The notes under the pieces were generated by a model. That model was not told the DNA's origin. It saw only the letters and a program-made list of their open reading frames with translations, and searched no databases. DNA of 64,000 nt from Pseudomonas sp. FeN3W (GTDB taxonomy: Bacteria > Pseudomonadota > Gammaproteobacteria > Pseudomonadales > Pseudomonadaceae), in contig CP136010.1 in NCBI GenBank assembly GCA_030263805.2, positions 3,177,001-3,241,000 of the forward strand, written 5' to 3'. A program made the position numbers and the translations under genes. Of this stretch, positions 51,240 through 59,645 are shown one piece after another; the stretch's first letter is position 1, and each line of letters starts with the position of its first letter.

Positions 51240-52255
51240 CACTGCTGCTCCTCGGATACGGATTCAGAATCGATCTGGCGCTGCGCCGCCTGGCCGCTCA
51301 TCGCCATGGACAGCACGGCCATGCGAATGGCGATGCCATAGGTGACCTGATTGAGGATCACCGATTGCGGGCCGTCGGCTACCGCCGACTCGATCTCCAC
51401 GCCGCGGTTGATCGGGCCCGGGTGCATGACGATGGCGTCGGGCTTGGCCAGTGCGAGACGCTGGGTGTTCAGGCCGTAGAGTTTGTAGAACTCCCCTTCG
51501 CTGGGCAGCAGGCCGCCCTGCATGCGCTCGCGCTGCAGGCGTAGCATGATCACCACGTCGACATCGCGCAGTCCCTCGTTCATGTCGTTGAACACGTGCA
51601 CACCGTATTGCTCGATGCCCTCGGGCAGCAGGGTCTTCGGCGCGATGACGCGGATGTCCGGGCAGCCCAGTGTCTTCAGGGCCAGCATGTTCGAGCGCGC
51701 CACCCGCGAATGCAGAATGTCGCCGACGATGGCGACCGAGAGGTTTTCGAAGCTGCCTTTGTGGCGGCGGATGGTGAGCATGTCGAGCATGCCCTGGGTC
51801 GGGTGCGCGTGGCGCCCATCGCCGCCGTTGATCACCGCGACCTCCGGGCTGACGTGCTCGGCGATGAAGTGGGCGGCGCCGGAGTCGGCGTGGCGCACCA
51901 CGAACATGTCCGCGGCCATGGCTTCCAGGTTGCGCAGCGTGTCGGTCAGGGTCTCACCCTTGCTGGTGGAGGAGGTCGAGACGTTCAGCGTGATGACGTC
52001 TGCCGACAGCCGCTGCGCTGCCAGTTCGAAGGTCGTGCGGGTGCGCGTGGAGTTCTCGAAGAACACGTTGCAGACGGTTTTGCCGCGCAGCAGCGGAACC
52101 TTCTTCACCGCCCGGGCGCCGACCTCGAGGAATGAATCGGCGGTGTCCAGGATCTCGGTGAGCAACTCACGGGGCAGACCGTCGAGGGAGAGAAAATGGC
52201 GCAGCTGGCCTTGGTCGTTCAACTGTAGCGGGCGCTTGGCGTCGGTGGGCGTCAT
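51239..52255 (-). CDS. pyrB: Aspartate carbamoyltransferase catalytic subunit
   Basis: A 338-residue enzyme that condenses carbamoyl phosphate and aspartate, the first committed step of pyrimidine synthesis. The carbamoyl-phosphate motif 'FENSTRTRTTFELAA' (about residues 65-79) and 'GDGRHAHPTQGMLDMLTI' (about 145-162) are intact. The N-terminus is longer than in E. coli, as in other pseudomonads, where it takes part in regulation by nucleotides. In the cluster pyrR-pyrB-pyrC', 47 bp after pyrR. Confidence 0.96.
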   Translation of the reverse strand: MTPTDAKRPLQLNDQGQLRHFLSLDGLPRELLTEILDTADSFLEVGARAVKKVPLLRGKTVCNVFFENSTRTRTTFELAAQRLSADVITLNVSTSSTSKGETLTDTLRNLEAMAADMFVVRHADSGAAHFIAEHVSPEVAVINGGDGRHAHPTQGMLDMLTIRRHKGSFENLSVAIVGDILHSRVARSNMLALKTLGCPDIRVIAPKTLLPEGIEQYGVHVFNDMNEGLRDVDVVIMLRLQRERMQGGLLPSEGEFYKLYGLNTQRLALAKPDAIVMHPGPINRGVEIESAVADGPQSVILNQVTYGIAIRMAVLSMAMSGQAAQRQIDSESVSEEQQ

Positions 52256-52302
52256 CGCAGGGTCTCGGTTGGCGGGGCTGTAGGGCGGAGTTGCCGGCTC
52301 GC

Positions 52303-52815
52303 TCAGGAGCCGCTGGTTTCCATCTGTTGCTCGAGGGCCAATGGCTCCGGTCCGATCAGCTTGATGCGCTGCTCGGGTGCCAGCGACAGGGTAGCGCCGA
52401 CCACGTCAGGGCGAATCGGCAGCTCACGCGCGTTCAGGTCGAGCAGGCAGACCAGCGTTACGCTGGCCGGTCGACCGTAGTCGAACAGTTCATTGAGCGC
52501 GGCGCGAATGGTGCGGCCGCTCATCAGTACGTCATCGATCAGCACCAGATGCTGGCCTTCGATCTCGAAAGGCAGCTCCGACGGCTGCACCTGCGGGTGC
52601 AGGCCCTTCTGGGTGAAATCGTCGCGATAGAAGGACACGTCGAGAATACCGAGTGGTTCGTTCTGCCCGCGGGCTGCGAGCAGCGCCTGGGCCACCCAGA
52701 CGCCGCCGGTACGGATACCGATGAAGCGCGGCTCCTGGATGTTGCGGTCAATCAGATGTTGCTCCAGCGCGGCGACCATCTCGGGCAGCAGCTGTTCGGG
52801 ATTGGGCAGGATCAT
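52303..52815 (-). CDS. pyrR: PyrR bifunctional regulator / uracil phosphoribosyltransferase-like protein
   Basis: A 170-residue phosphoribosyltransferase-fold protein. The PRPP-binding motif is 'HLVLIDDVLMSGRTIRAAL' (about residues 95-113). In Gram-positive bacteria PyrR is an RNA-binding attenuator; in pseudomonads it affects pyrimidine gene expression, but details cannot be read here. Start ATG 52815 (MILPNPEQLLPEM) follows a GGAG site. It is 23 bp from ruvX and leads into pyrB. Confidence 0.92.
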   Translation of the reverse strand: MILPNPEQLLPEMVAALEQHLIDRNIQEPRFIGIRTGGVWVAQALLAARGQNEPLGILDVSFYRDDFTQKGLHPQVQPSELPFEIEGQHLVLIDDVLMSGRTIRAALNELFDYGRPASVTLVCLLDLNARELPIRPDVVGATLSLAPEQRIKLIGPEPLALEQQMETSGS

Positions 52816-52838
52816 GGGGGGCTCCTTACAGGTCCGGA

Positions 52839-53267
52839 TCAGGCGGCAGGGTGATCGCTCAGCCAGCCTTCCAGTAATAGGGCTGCGGCCAGGGCATCCA
52901 CCGGGCGATCTCGATAGCCGCCGTGCTGCCCCTGGCGCAGACGCTCGCCTTTGGCTTCGAACGTGGTCAGGCGTTCGTCGTGAGTGTGTACCGGCAGGTT
53001 GAAGCGACCGTTGAGTCGGCGGGCGAACCTTTCTGCCCGTGCACTCATGTCGCTGGGCGTGCCGTCCATGTTCAGCGGCAGGCCGACGACCAGCGCGTCG
53101 GGCTGCCATTCGCGCATCAGCGCCTCGATCTGTTGCCAGTCTGGCACGCCGTTCTGCGCCTTGAGTACGCAGAGTTCACGCGCTTGCCCGGTAATGACCT
53201 GGCCGACGGCGACGCCGATCTGCTTGGTGCCGTAGTCGAAGCCGAGCAGCAGGCGCGGCGCACTCAT
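52839..53267 (-). CDS. ruvX: Putative Holliday junction resolvase RuvX (YqgF)
   Basis: A 142-residue RNase H-fold nuclease. The catalytic acidic residues are in 'LLGFDYGTKQIGVAVGQ' (about residues 7-23), 'LVVGLPLNMDGTPSDMS' (about 59-75) and the C-terminal 'DALAAALLLEGWL'. The family also serves in 16S rRNA 5'-end processing in some bacteria. Its start overlaps the algH stop by 4 bp (53264-53267). Confidence 0.94.
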   Translation of the reverse strand: MSAPRLLLGFDYGTKQIGVAVGQVITGQARELCVLKAQNGVPDWQQIEALMREWQPDALVVGLPLNMDGTPSDMSARAERFARRLNGRFNLPVHTHDERLTTFEAKGERLRQGQHGGYRDRPVDALAAALLLEGWLSDHPAA

Positions 53268-53833
53268 GCGTGGCCGACCTGGGTGCTGAGCAGGCGCAAG
53301 TCGACGCCGAGTGATGCCGCGGCAGCGTTCAGGCGTTGGTCATAAGGTAGGTCGAACAGGATCTCGGTATCGGCAGGGCAGCTGAGCCAGGCATTGTCGG
53401 CCAGTTCGGCTTCCAGCTGTCCCGCTTCCCAGCCGGCGTAACCGAGGGCCACGAAGTGCCGGGCAGGGCCCTGGCCGTCCGCGATGGCGAACAGGATGTC
53501 CTGCGATGTGGACATGCCCAGCGGGCCGAGGGACAGGGTGGCCTGGAATTGCTGGTCGGGCGAATGCAGAACGAAGCCGCGATCGGTCTGTACCGGGCCG
53601 CCGGAGAATATCGGCAGGCTCTGGCAGAGCGGGGGAACCGGCTCGTCCGGGCGCAGCTGCTCCAGCACATCAGCCAGGCTCAGCCCGCTCGGGCGATTGA
53701 CGATCAGGCCCATGGCGCCTTCTGCGCCGTGTTCGATCAGGTAGATCAGCGTCTGGGCAAAGTTCGGATCGGCCATCTGCGGCATGGCGATCAGGAAGTG
53801 ATGCTTGAGGTAGCTGGGCGCGGTGCTTTTCAT
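53264..53833 (-). CDS. algH: AlgH/YqgE family protein
   Basis: A 189-residue DUF179 protein. The opening 'YLKHHFLIAMPQMADPNFAQ' followed by 'LIYLIEHGAEGAMGLIVNRP' is the family hallmark, and 'FSGGPVQTDRGFVLHSP' follows. It was named AlgH for an effect on alginate production in P. aeruginosa, though its biochemical role is not established. Together with ruvX and pyrR-pyrB-pyrC' it forms a compact transcription unit. Confidence 0.92.
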   Translation of the reverse strand: MKSTAPSYLKHHFLIAMPQMADPNFAQTLIYLIEHGAEGAMGLIVNRPSGLSLADVLEQLRPDEPVPPLCQSLPIFSGGPVQTDRGFVLHSPDQQFQATLSLGPLGMSTSQDILFAIADGQGPARHFVALGYAGWEAGQLEAELADNAWLSCPADTEILFDLPYDQRLNAAAASLGVDLRLLSTQVGHA

Positions 53834-53898
53834 GCGCGCTAGCTTAAGCGTTGCACCGCGTTCCGGCTACAGGTGCGACGGTTCGTCCGGCTGTCGAT

Positions 53899-54792
53899 TC
53901 AGCGGCTCGAAAGCCTGTCGCCGCGCTCGAAACGCCAAGTACGGATGATCTCCACCTGGTCGAACTTCTGCGCCAGTTCTCCGGTGAAAGGCGCAAAAGG
54001 TGCTGCCAGGCGCACGATACGCAGTGCGGCATCGTCCAGCACGGGCTTGCCGGATGACTCGATCACGCGCAGCTCCTGGATGGTGCCGTCGCGGTTGATG
54101 GTCACCAGCATGCGCAGGCTGCCGTAGATCTGCTGGCGGCGGGCCTCGTCAGGATAGTTGAGGTTGCCGATGCGCTCGACCTTCTTGCGCCATTCGTCGC
54201 GGTACCAGGCACTGATGTCGCGCATGGTGGCGGCGCTGTTCTGCCGGCTGACCCTAGGACGCTTGGCGTAGCGTTCGACGTCCTGCGCCAGTTCGGCTTC
54301 GAGGCTGGCGATCTCCGCGCTCAGTTGTGAGCTGTCGAATGACGGGGCGGATTGCGGTTCAGGCTGCGGTGGGGTCTGTTGTTTGACGTCGGCCTTTTCG
54401 CGCTGGGGGCTGCGAGTGGTGACGACGGTCTTCGCCGGTTCCGGCTGGGTACTGCGAGGCGGTGCTGCCGGCGGGGTGACCTTGCGTACCTCGGTATCCT
54501 GGAACTGCGCTTGCTCGGTGGTTTTCGGCGAGGCCTTGTGCTCCAGCGTGCCGCTGCCCTGCTGATTGTCCTGAGCGAGGAAGTCGGCTTCCTTGGGCTT
54601 CTCTTCGCTTTTGAAGGTGGACAGGGTGATTTCCAGCGTCTTGCTGATCTGCTTCGGTTCGGAGAGGGTAAAGCCAAGCCCGAGAATCAACGCCAGATGC
54701 AATGCGGTAGCCAGAAAAAGCGTGAAGCCGAGCCTGTCCGCCGGGCGGACTCGGGTGGTTTCAGGCACGGGATGGCGGATAGCGGCGTTCAT
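53899..54792 (-). CDS. tonB3: TonB-family energy transducer
   Basis: A 297-residue TonB-like protein: one N-terminal membrane helix ('LGFTLFLATALHLALILGLG', about residues 22-41), a long polar periplasmic spacer rich in Pro, Glu and Lys with a coiled-coil segment ('LSAEIASLEAELAQDVERY'), and a C-terminal TonB domain ending in 'FDQVEIIRTWRFERGD' with 'YPDEARRQQIYGSLRMLVTI'. It matches P. aeruginosa TonB3, which is linked to twitching motility and pilus assembly (established there). ATG 54792 (MNAAIRHPVPE) preferred. No exbB/exbD adjacent. Confidence 0.9.
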   Translation of the reverse strand: MNAAIRHPVPETTRVRPADRLGFTLFLATALHLALILGLGFTLSEPKQISKTLEITLSTFKSEEKPKEADFLAQDNQQGSGTLEHKASPKTTEQAQFQDTEVRKVTPPAAPPRSTQPEPAKTVVTTRSPQREKADVKQQTPPQPEPQSAPSFDSSQLSAEIASLEAELAQDVERYAKRPRVSRQNSAATMRDISAWYRDEWRKKVERIGNLNYPDEARRQQIYGSLRMLVTINRDGTIQELRVIESSGKPVLDDAALRIVRLAAPFAPFTGELAQKFDQVEIIRTWRFERGDRLSSR

Positions 54793-54831
54793 CGCAGGTC
54801 GGGTCGGCTCGAAGTGCCGCGCAGTCTGCCG

Positions 54832-54868
54832 GCTTTGAGCTCGGAGTCGCAAGCTCCAAGCTCAAAGC
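54832..54868. repeat. CAAGCT-type palindromic repeat between gshB and tonB
   Basis: CTTTGAGCTCGGAG (54833-54846) and CTCCAAGCTCAAAG (54854-54867) pair with one mismatch around a 7-nt loop, extended by one pair outside. It resembles the CAAGCT-rich repeat at 37389-37451. Without a T-run it is not a standard gshB terminator. Confidence 0.7.
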
Positions 54869-54879
54869 TGTTAGCTGGT

Positions 54880-55830
54880 TCAACCTTGCAGCTTCGCCGC
54901 GATCGCGTCCATGAGCTGTTCGCCGATGCGGGTATCGAAGGCATTGTCGATTTCGCGGATGCAGGTCGGGCTGGTGATGTTGATTTCGGTGAGGTAGTCG
55001 CCGATCACATCCAGCCCGACGAACAGCAGGCCACGCTTGCGCAGTTCCGGGCCGACGATCGCCGCAATCTCGCGGTCGCGATCCGACAGCGGCTGTGCCA
55101 CGCCGCGACCGCCCGCGGCCAGATTGCCGCGCGTCTCGCCAGCGGCGGGGATGCGCGCCAGGCAATAGGGGATCGGCTCGCCATCGATCATCAGGATGCG
55201 CTTGTCGCCGTCCTTGATCGCGGGAATATATCGCTGCGCCATGATCTGACGGCTGCCATGCTCGGTTAGAACCTCGAGGATGACCGACAGGTTCGGGTCG
55301 CCCTCCCGATGACGAAAGATCGACGCGCCACCCATCTCGTCGAGGGGTTTGAGAATGATGTCACGGTGCTCGCGGGCGAACTCGCGGAGAATGTCCGAGC
55401 GCCGACTGACCAGTGTCGGCGGTGTGCATTGCGGAAACTGGGTGGCGAAGAACTTCTCGTTGCAGTCGCGCAGGCTCTGCGGTCGATTGACCACCAACGT
55501 TCCGGCCTTTTCCGCCAGTTCCAGCAGATAGGTTGCGTAGACGTACTCGCTGTTGAAGGGCGGATCCTTGCGCATGAGGATCACGTCCAGGTCAGCTAGA
55601 GCCGCATCGATCTCCCCATCCTTCTCGAACCAATGCTGCGAGTCATTGAATACCCGCAGCGGAGACATGCGCGCCCGGGCCTGGTTGCCGAGCTGATAAA
55701 GATCGCGCTGCTCCATATAGAACAGTGTCCAGTCTCGTGCCTGGGCAGCCAGCAGCATGGCCAGCGAACTGTCCTTCTTGAAGGCGATCTGCGCGATAGG
55801 GTCCATGATGATCCCGACGCGAACGGTCAT
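54880..55830 (-). CDS. gshB: Glutathione synthetase
   Basis: A 316-residue ATP-grasp enzyme that joins gamma-glutamylcysteine and glycine. It starts 'MTVRVGIIMDPIAQIAFKKD' at ATG 55830; 'ILMRKDPPFNSEYVYATYLL' (about residues 84-103) and the ATP-grasp blocks 'IILKPLDEMGGASIFR' and 'GLLFVGLDVIGDYLTEINIT' are intact. Length equals that of E. coli (316). It is divergent from the pil-chp operon across 235 bp. Confidence 0.97.
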   Translation of the reverse strand: MTVRVGIIMDPIAQIAFKKDSSLAMLLAAQARDWTLFYMEQRDLYQLGNQARARMSPLRVFNDSQHWFEKDGEIDAALADLDVILMRKDPPFNSEYVYATYLLELAEKAGTLVVNRPQSLRDCNEKFFATQFPQCTPPTLVSRRSDILREFAREHRDIILKPLDEMGGASIFRHREGDPNLSVILEVLTEHGSRQIMAQRYIPAIKDGDKRILMIDGEPIPYCLARIPAAGETRGNLAAGGRGVAQPLSDRDREIAAIVGPELRKRGLLFVGLDVIGDYLTEINITSPTCIREIDNAFDTRIGEQLMDAIAAKLQG

Positions 55831-55938
55831 GGGTGATCTCCGGCAATGGGCGGCGAAGCACCGCCAGTGGCTCAAAATGTCGCTGCAGATTGGCCGTGGT
55901 TGTGCACTGGGTCAAGGAAAATCCGGATGCTTTTCCGG

Positions 55939-55968
55939 TTGATAGCGTGTGCATGAGGAGTGTGCTAA
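55939..55968 (+). promoter_or_regulatory. Possible promoter of the pilGHIJK-chpA operon
   Basis: TTGATA (55939-55944) and TGCTAA (55963-55968) with 18-bp spacing, about 98 bp before the pilG start. Weak match, the best pair in the divergent gshB/pilG spacer. Confidence 0.3.
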
Positions 55969-56065
55969 AAAGGTCCGGCGATTGGGTGCAGCCCATCGGT
56001 GGCAGGGCCTCCGGCGCACTGACATAACGATAAACTACGACTCACCGAGGCGATGGTAGGGCGAA

Positions 56066-56473
56066 ATGGAACAGCACTCCGAGGGCTTGAAGGTCATGGT
56101 GATCGACGATTCGAAAACGATTCGTCGCACTGCTGAAACCCTGCTGAAGAAAGTAGGTTGCGATGTCATCACCGCTGTGGACGGTTTCGATGCGCTCGCC
56201 AAGATTGCGGATACTCATCCCCGCATCATCTTCGTCGATATTATGATGCCCAGGCTGGACGGTTATCAGACCTGCGCGTTGATCAAGAACAACAGTTCCT
56301 TCAAGTCGACGCCGGTGATCATGCTGTCTTCCAAAGATGGCCTGTTCGACAAGGCCAAAGGGCGTATTGTCGGTTCCGATCAATACCTCACCAAGCCGTT
56401 CAGCAAAGAAGAGCTGCTCGGTGCGATCAAGGCTCATGTGCCTGATTTTGCACCGGTGGAGCAAGCATCCTGA
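56066..56473 (+). CDS. pilG: Twitching motility response regulator PilG
   Basis: A 135-residue single-domain receiver protein (CheY-like). The acidic pocket is 'VMVIDDSKTIRRTAETLL', the phospho-acceptor Asp lies in 'IIFVDIMMPRLDGYQT' (about residue 58), and the conserved Lys is in 'DQYLTKPFSKEELLG'. It receives phosphate from ChpA and promotes pilus extension and cAMP synthesis in P. aeruginosa. It has no output domain. First gene of the Chp operon, followed by pilH after 43 bp. Confidence 0.97.
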   Translation: MEQHSEGLKVMVIDDSKTIRRTAETLLKKVGCDVITAVDGFDALAKIADTHPRIIFVDIMMPRLDGYQTCALIKNNSSFKSTPVIMLSSKDGLFDKAKGRIVGSDQYLTKPFSKEELLGAIKAHVPDFAPVEQAS

Positions 56474-56516
56474 AGTTCGGCATTGTTTGCCGCTGAAGCC
56501 TTCCTATGGAGAAATC

Positions 56517-56882
56517 ATGGCTCGCGTTCTGATTGTTGATGATTCGCCGACCGAAATGTACAAGCTCACCGCCATGCTGGAGAAGAATGGCCATGTGGTG
56601 CTTAAAGCAGAAAATGGTGCTGACGGCGTCGCGCTGGCGCGCCAGGAAAAGCCGGATGCCGTGCTGATGGATATCGTCATGCCTGGGCTGAATGGTTTTC
56701 AGGCGACGCGCCAGCTGACCAAAGATTCTGAAACCAGTCACATTCCGGTGATCATCGTCACCACCAAGGATCAGGAAACCGATAAGGTCTGGGGCAAACG
56801 CCAGGGCGCCAAGGATTACCTGACCAAGCCGGTGGATGAAGCGACATTGCTGAAGACCCTGAATGCCGTTCTGGCGGGCTGA
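56517..56882 (+). CDS. pilH: Twitching motility response regulator PilH
   Basis: A 121-residue CheY-like receiver. Conserved residues are in 'ARVLIVDDSPTEMYKLTAML' (Asp pair), 'AVLMDIVMPGLNGFQAT' (phospho-Asp about residue 52) and 'KDYLTKPVDEATLLK' (Lys). In P. aeruginosa PilH counteracts PilG, possibly as phosphate sink or through retraction. Start ATG 56517, with GGAGAAATC upstream as ribosome binding site. Between pilG and pilI. Confidence 0.97.
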   Translation: MARVLIVDDSPTEMYKLTAMLEKNGHVVLKAENGADGVALARQEKPDAVLMDIVMPGLNGFQATRQLTKDSETSHIPVIIVTTKDQETDKVWGKRQGAKDYLTKPVDEATLLKTLNAVLAG

Positions 56883-56923
56883 CGCCGCGGTAGCCAACAC
56901 TCGGACAAAGGGACGTGGCCAGC

Positions 56924-57460
56924 ATGCCTGACATGCAAACGCCGTTTCAGCAGTTGCTGGAGCTAGATAAACGTTGCCGCGCGTACGCGGCGGGCCTGCC
57001 TTCTCAGCAAGAAGCCGTACAGACCTGGGGAGGGATCGGCTTTCGGATGGGGGGGCGCTTGTTCGTCGCTCCAATGGGGGAGGTTGGCGAAATCCTGCAT
57101 GAGCCCCGCTACACGTTGCTTCCCGGCGTAAAGAGTTGGGTAAAGGGCGTGGCGAACGTGCGCGGCAGACTGCTGCCTGTGATGGACCTTTGTGGGTATT
57201 TCGGGCTTGAGCTTTCGGCACTGCGCAAACAGCGCAGGGTGCTGGTGGTGGATCATCAGGAAGTGTTCGCCGGACTGACCGTCGATGAGGTCTTCGGCAT
57301 GCAGCACTTCGCGGTGGAAACCTTCTCGGAGGAGTTGCCTCCGATCGAAGCATCGATTCAACCATTCATTCATGGTGTGTTCCAGCGCGAGCAGCCCTGG
57401 CTGGTCTTCAGCCCGCATGCATTGGCTACGCATCAGGCGTTTCTAGACGTCGCGTTTTAG
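56924..57460 (+). CDS. pilI: CheW-like adaptor PilI
   Basis: A 178-residue CheW-domain adaptor that links the receptor PilJ to the kinase ChpA. The CheW fold shows in 'WGGIGFRMGGRLFVAPMGEV', 'GVANVRGRLLPVMDLCGYFG' (about residues 77-96) and 'RVLVVDHQEVFAGLTVDEVF' (about 104-123). The start is ATG 56924 (MPDMQTPFQQLLEL); a GTG nine bases upstream is less likely. It follows pilH by 41 bp and precedes pilJ by 75 bp. Confidence 0.95.
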   Translation: MPDMQTPFQQLLELDKRCRAYAAGLPSQQEAVQTWGGIGFRMGGRLFVAPMGEVGEILHEPRYTLLPGVKSWVKGVANVRGRLLPVMDLCGYFGLELSALRKQRRVLVVDHQEVFAGLTVDEVFGMQHFAVETFSEELPPIEASIQPFIHGVFQREQPWLVFSPHALATHQAFLDVAF

Positions 57461-57535
57461 TTGTAGGTGGGTCGACCAAGGTCGGCCTTTTGGTTCTTGG
57501 ATGGAAACGACGGGGGTCCAGGCGGGGGCCGGATA

Positions 57536-59584
57536 ATGATCAAAATGAATGCTAATGCTTTGTTGAGCGGGGTGCGCAGCAATACGCTGACCACCGGTTT
57601 GTTTATCGTGCTGATCGTTTCGATCGTGCTGCTGTTCGCGAACTTCGCGTACGTCAACACGCAGGCCGATCACGATAACGAATACATCGCTCACGCAGGA
57701 GAGCTGCGCGTACTGTCCCAGCAGATCGCCAAAGATGCCGTGGAAGCGGCGACCGGCACGCAGGAGGCGTTCGCGTCTCTGAAGCAGGCACGGAACGAGT
57801 TCAACCAGCGCTGGGCCTACCTCTCGCAGGGTAACGAGAGCATCGGTCTGCCGGCGGTTCCCGAATCGCTGCGCGATGAAGTCAACGCGGTGGAGCAGGA
57901 CTGGAACACGTTGCGTCGCGACACCGACGCCATTCTTGCCAGTGAGCAGACAGTTCTGTCGCTCCACCAGGTAGCCAGCACCCTCGCCGAAACCATTCCT
58001 CAGCTCCAGGTCGAGTACGAGGAAGTCGTCGACATCCTGCTGGAAAGTGGTGCTCCGGCAGCCCAGGTTTCGGTTGCTCAGCGCCAGTCGCTGCTGGCCG
58101 AACGTATCCTCGGCTCGGTGAACAAGGTGCTGTCCGGTGACCAGGATTCGGTACAGGCTGCGGATATGTTCGGTCGTGACGCCAGTCTGTTCGGTCGAGT
58201 CCTGAACGCGATGATCGAAGGCAATGTCGCCATGGGCATCACTGCGGTGGCCGATGAAGAGGCTCTGGATCGTCTCTCGGAGATCGCCGAACTCTTCCAG
58301 TTCGTATCCGGATCGGTGGACGAAATTCTCGAAACGTCGCCTGAACTGTTCCAGGTGCGCGAGTCCGCGAACAGCATCTTCGAGGTTTCGCAAACTCTGC
58401 TCGACAAGACCTCCGCACTGTCGCAAGGCTTGCAGGATCGCGCCGATGCCCGATATCTCAACACCGTCCTTGGTTATGTGCTGGGCGCTATCGCGCTGGC
58501 ATCGATCATCTTGGTCGGTCTGGTAATGGTTCAGGAAGCACGTCGTCGTCTGAGCGAAACCGCCGAGAAGAACGAGCGTAACCAGGCGGCGATTCTGCGA
58601 CTGCTTGACGAGATCGGTGACCTCGCAGACGGTGACCTGACGGTAGCCGCGACCGTTACCGAAGACTTCACCGGTGCGATCGCTGACTCGATCAACTACT
58701 CCATCGACCAGCTGCGCGAACTGGTAGCCACCATCAACCAGACCGCTGTCCAGGTATCGGGTGCTGCCCAGGAAACCCAGGCGACTGCGATGCACCTCGC
58801 CGAGGCCTCCGAACACCAGGCTCAGGAAATTGCCGGTGCTTCTGCTGCAATCAACGAAATGGCGGTTTCCATTGACCAGGTATCGGCCAACGCCGCGGAA
58901 TCCTCGGCGGTAGCGGAACGTTCGGTAGCCATTGCCAACAAGGGCAACGAGGTGGTGCACAACACCATCACCGGCATGGACAACATTCGTGAGCAGATTC
59001 AGGACACGTCCAAGCGGATCAAGCGGCTCGGTGAGTCGTCCCAGGAGATTGGTGACATCGTCAGCCTGATTAACGACATTGCCGACCAGACCAACATCCT
59101 TGCACTCAACGCGGCGATCCAGGCATCCATGGCGGGTGACGCAGGCCGCGGCTTCGCCGTGGTAGCGGACGAAGTACAGCGTCTGGCAGAACGCTCTTCC
59201 GCGGCGACCAAGCAGATCGAGGCGCTGGTAAAGACCATTCAGACCGACACCAACGAGGCGGTTATCTCGATGGAGCAGACCACCTCCGAGGTGGTGCGCG
59301 GTGCGCGCCTGGCGCAGGACGCCGGTGTGGCACTGGAAGAGATCGAGAAGGTATCGAAGACGCTTGCGGCGCTGATCCAGAACATCTCCAACGCGGCACG
59401 CCAGCAGGCTTCTTCGGCTGGCCACATCTCCAACACCATGAACGTGATCCAGGAGATCACCTCGCAGACCTCGTCGGGTACCACCGCTACGGCCAAGAGC
59501 ATCGGTAATTTGGCCAAGATGGCCAACGAGATGCGCCATTCCGTTTCCGGCTTTACCCTGCCGGATGCTCCGGATCAGGCCTGA
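57536..59584 (+). CDS. pilJ: Methyl-accepting chemotaxis protein PilJ
   Basis: A 682-residue membrane receptor of the Chp system, the same length as in P. aeruginosa. First helix 'TTGLFIVLIVSIVLLFANFA' (about residues 19-38), a long periplasmic region of about 280 residues with PilJ-type helical repeats, second helix 'VLGYVLGAIALASIILVGLV' (about 309-328), HAMP-like 'ILRLLDEIGDLADGDLTVAA', and a signalling domain with the hairpin tip 'NDIADQTNILALNAAIQASM' (about 518-537). The Gln-Ala rich stretches around it could be adaptation sites. ATG 57536 (MIKMNANALLSG). Confidence 0.97.
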   Translation: MIKMNANALLSGVRSNTLTTGLFIVLIVSIVLLFANFAYVNTQADHDNEYIAHAGELRVLSQQIAKDAVEAATGTQEAFASLKQARNEFNQRWAYLSQGNESIGLPAVPESLRDEVNAVEQDWNTLRRDTDAILASEQTVLSLHQVASTLAETIPQLQVEYEEVVDILLESGAPAAQVSVAQRQSLLAERILGSVNKVLSGDQDSVQAADMFGRDASLFGRVLNAMIEGNVAMGITAVADEEALDRLSEIAELFQFVSGSVDEILETSPELFQVRESANSIFEVSQTLLDKTSALSQGLQDRADARYLNTVLGYVLGAIALASIILVGLVMVQEARRRLSETAEKNERNQAAILRLLDEIGDLADGDLTVAATVTEDFTGAIADSINYSIDQLRELVATINQTAVQVSGAAQETQATAMHLAEASEHQAQEIAGASAAINEMAVSIDQVSANAAESSAVAERSVAIANKGNEVVHNTITGMDNIREQIQDTSKRIKRLGESSQEIGDIVSLINDIADQTNILALNAAIQASMAGDAGRGFAVVADEVQRLAERSSAATKQIEALVKTIQTDTNEAVISMEQTTSEVVRGARLAQDAGVALEEIEKVSKTLAALIQNISNAARQQASSAGHISNTMNVIQEITSQTSSGTTATAKSIGNLAKMANEMRHSVSGFTLPDAPDQA

Positions 59585-59594
59585 CTTGAGCAGT

Positions 59595-59619
59595 GCGGCA
59601 GTCATCTGATGGCTGCCGC
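59595..59619. other. Hairpin between pilJ and pilK
   Basis: GCGGCAG (59595-59601) and CTGCCGC (59613-59619) form a 7-bp GC stem, extended inside by TCAT/ATGG pairing with one G-T. It begins 10 bp after the pilJ stop and lies before the pilK start, with no T-run. It may stabilise the pilJ mRNA or lower downstream expression. Confidence 0.5.
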
Positions 59620-59645
59620 CGATGATCATGAGCGAGGGGCAGGGC

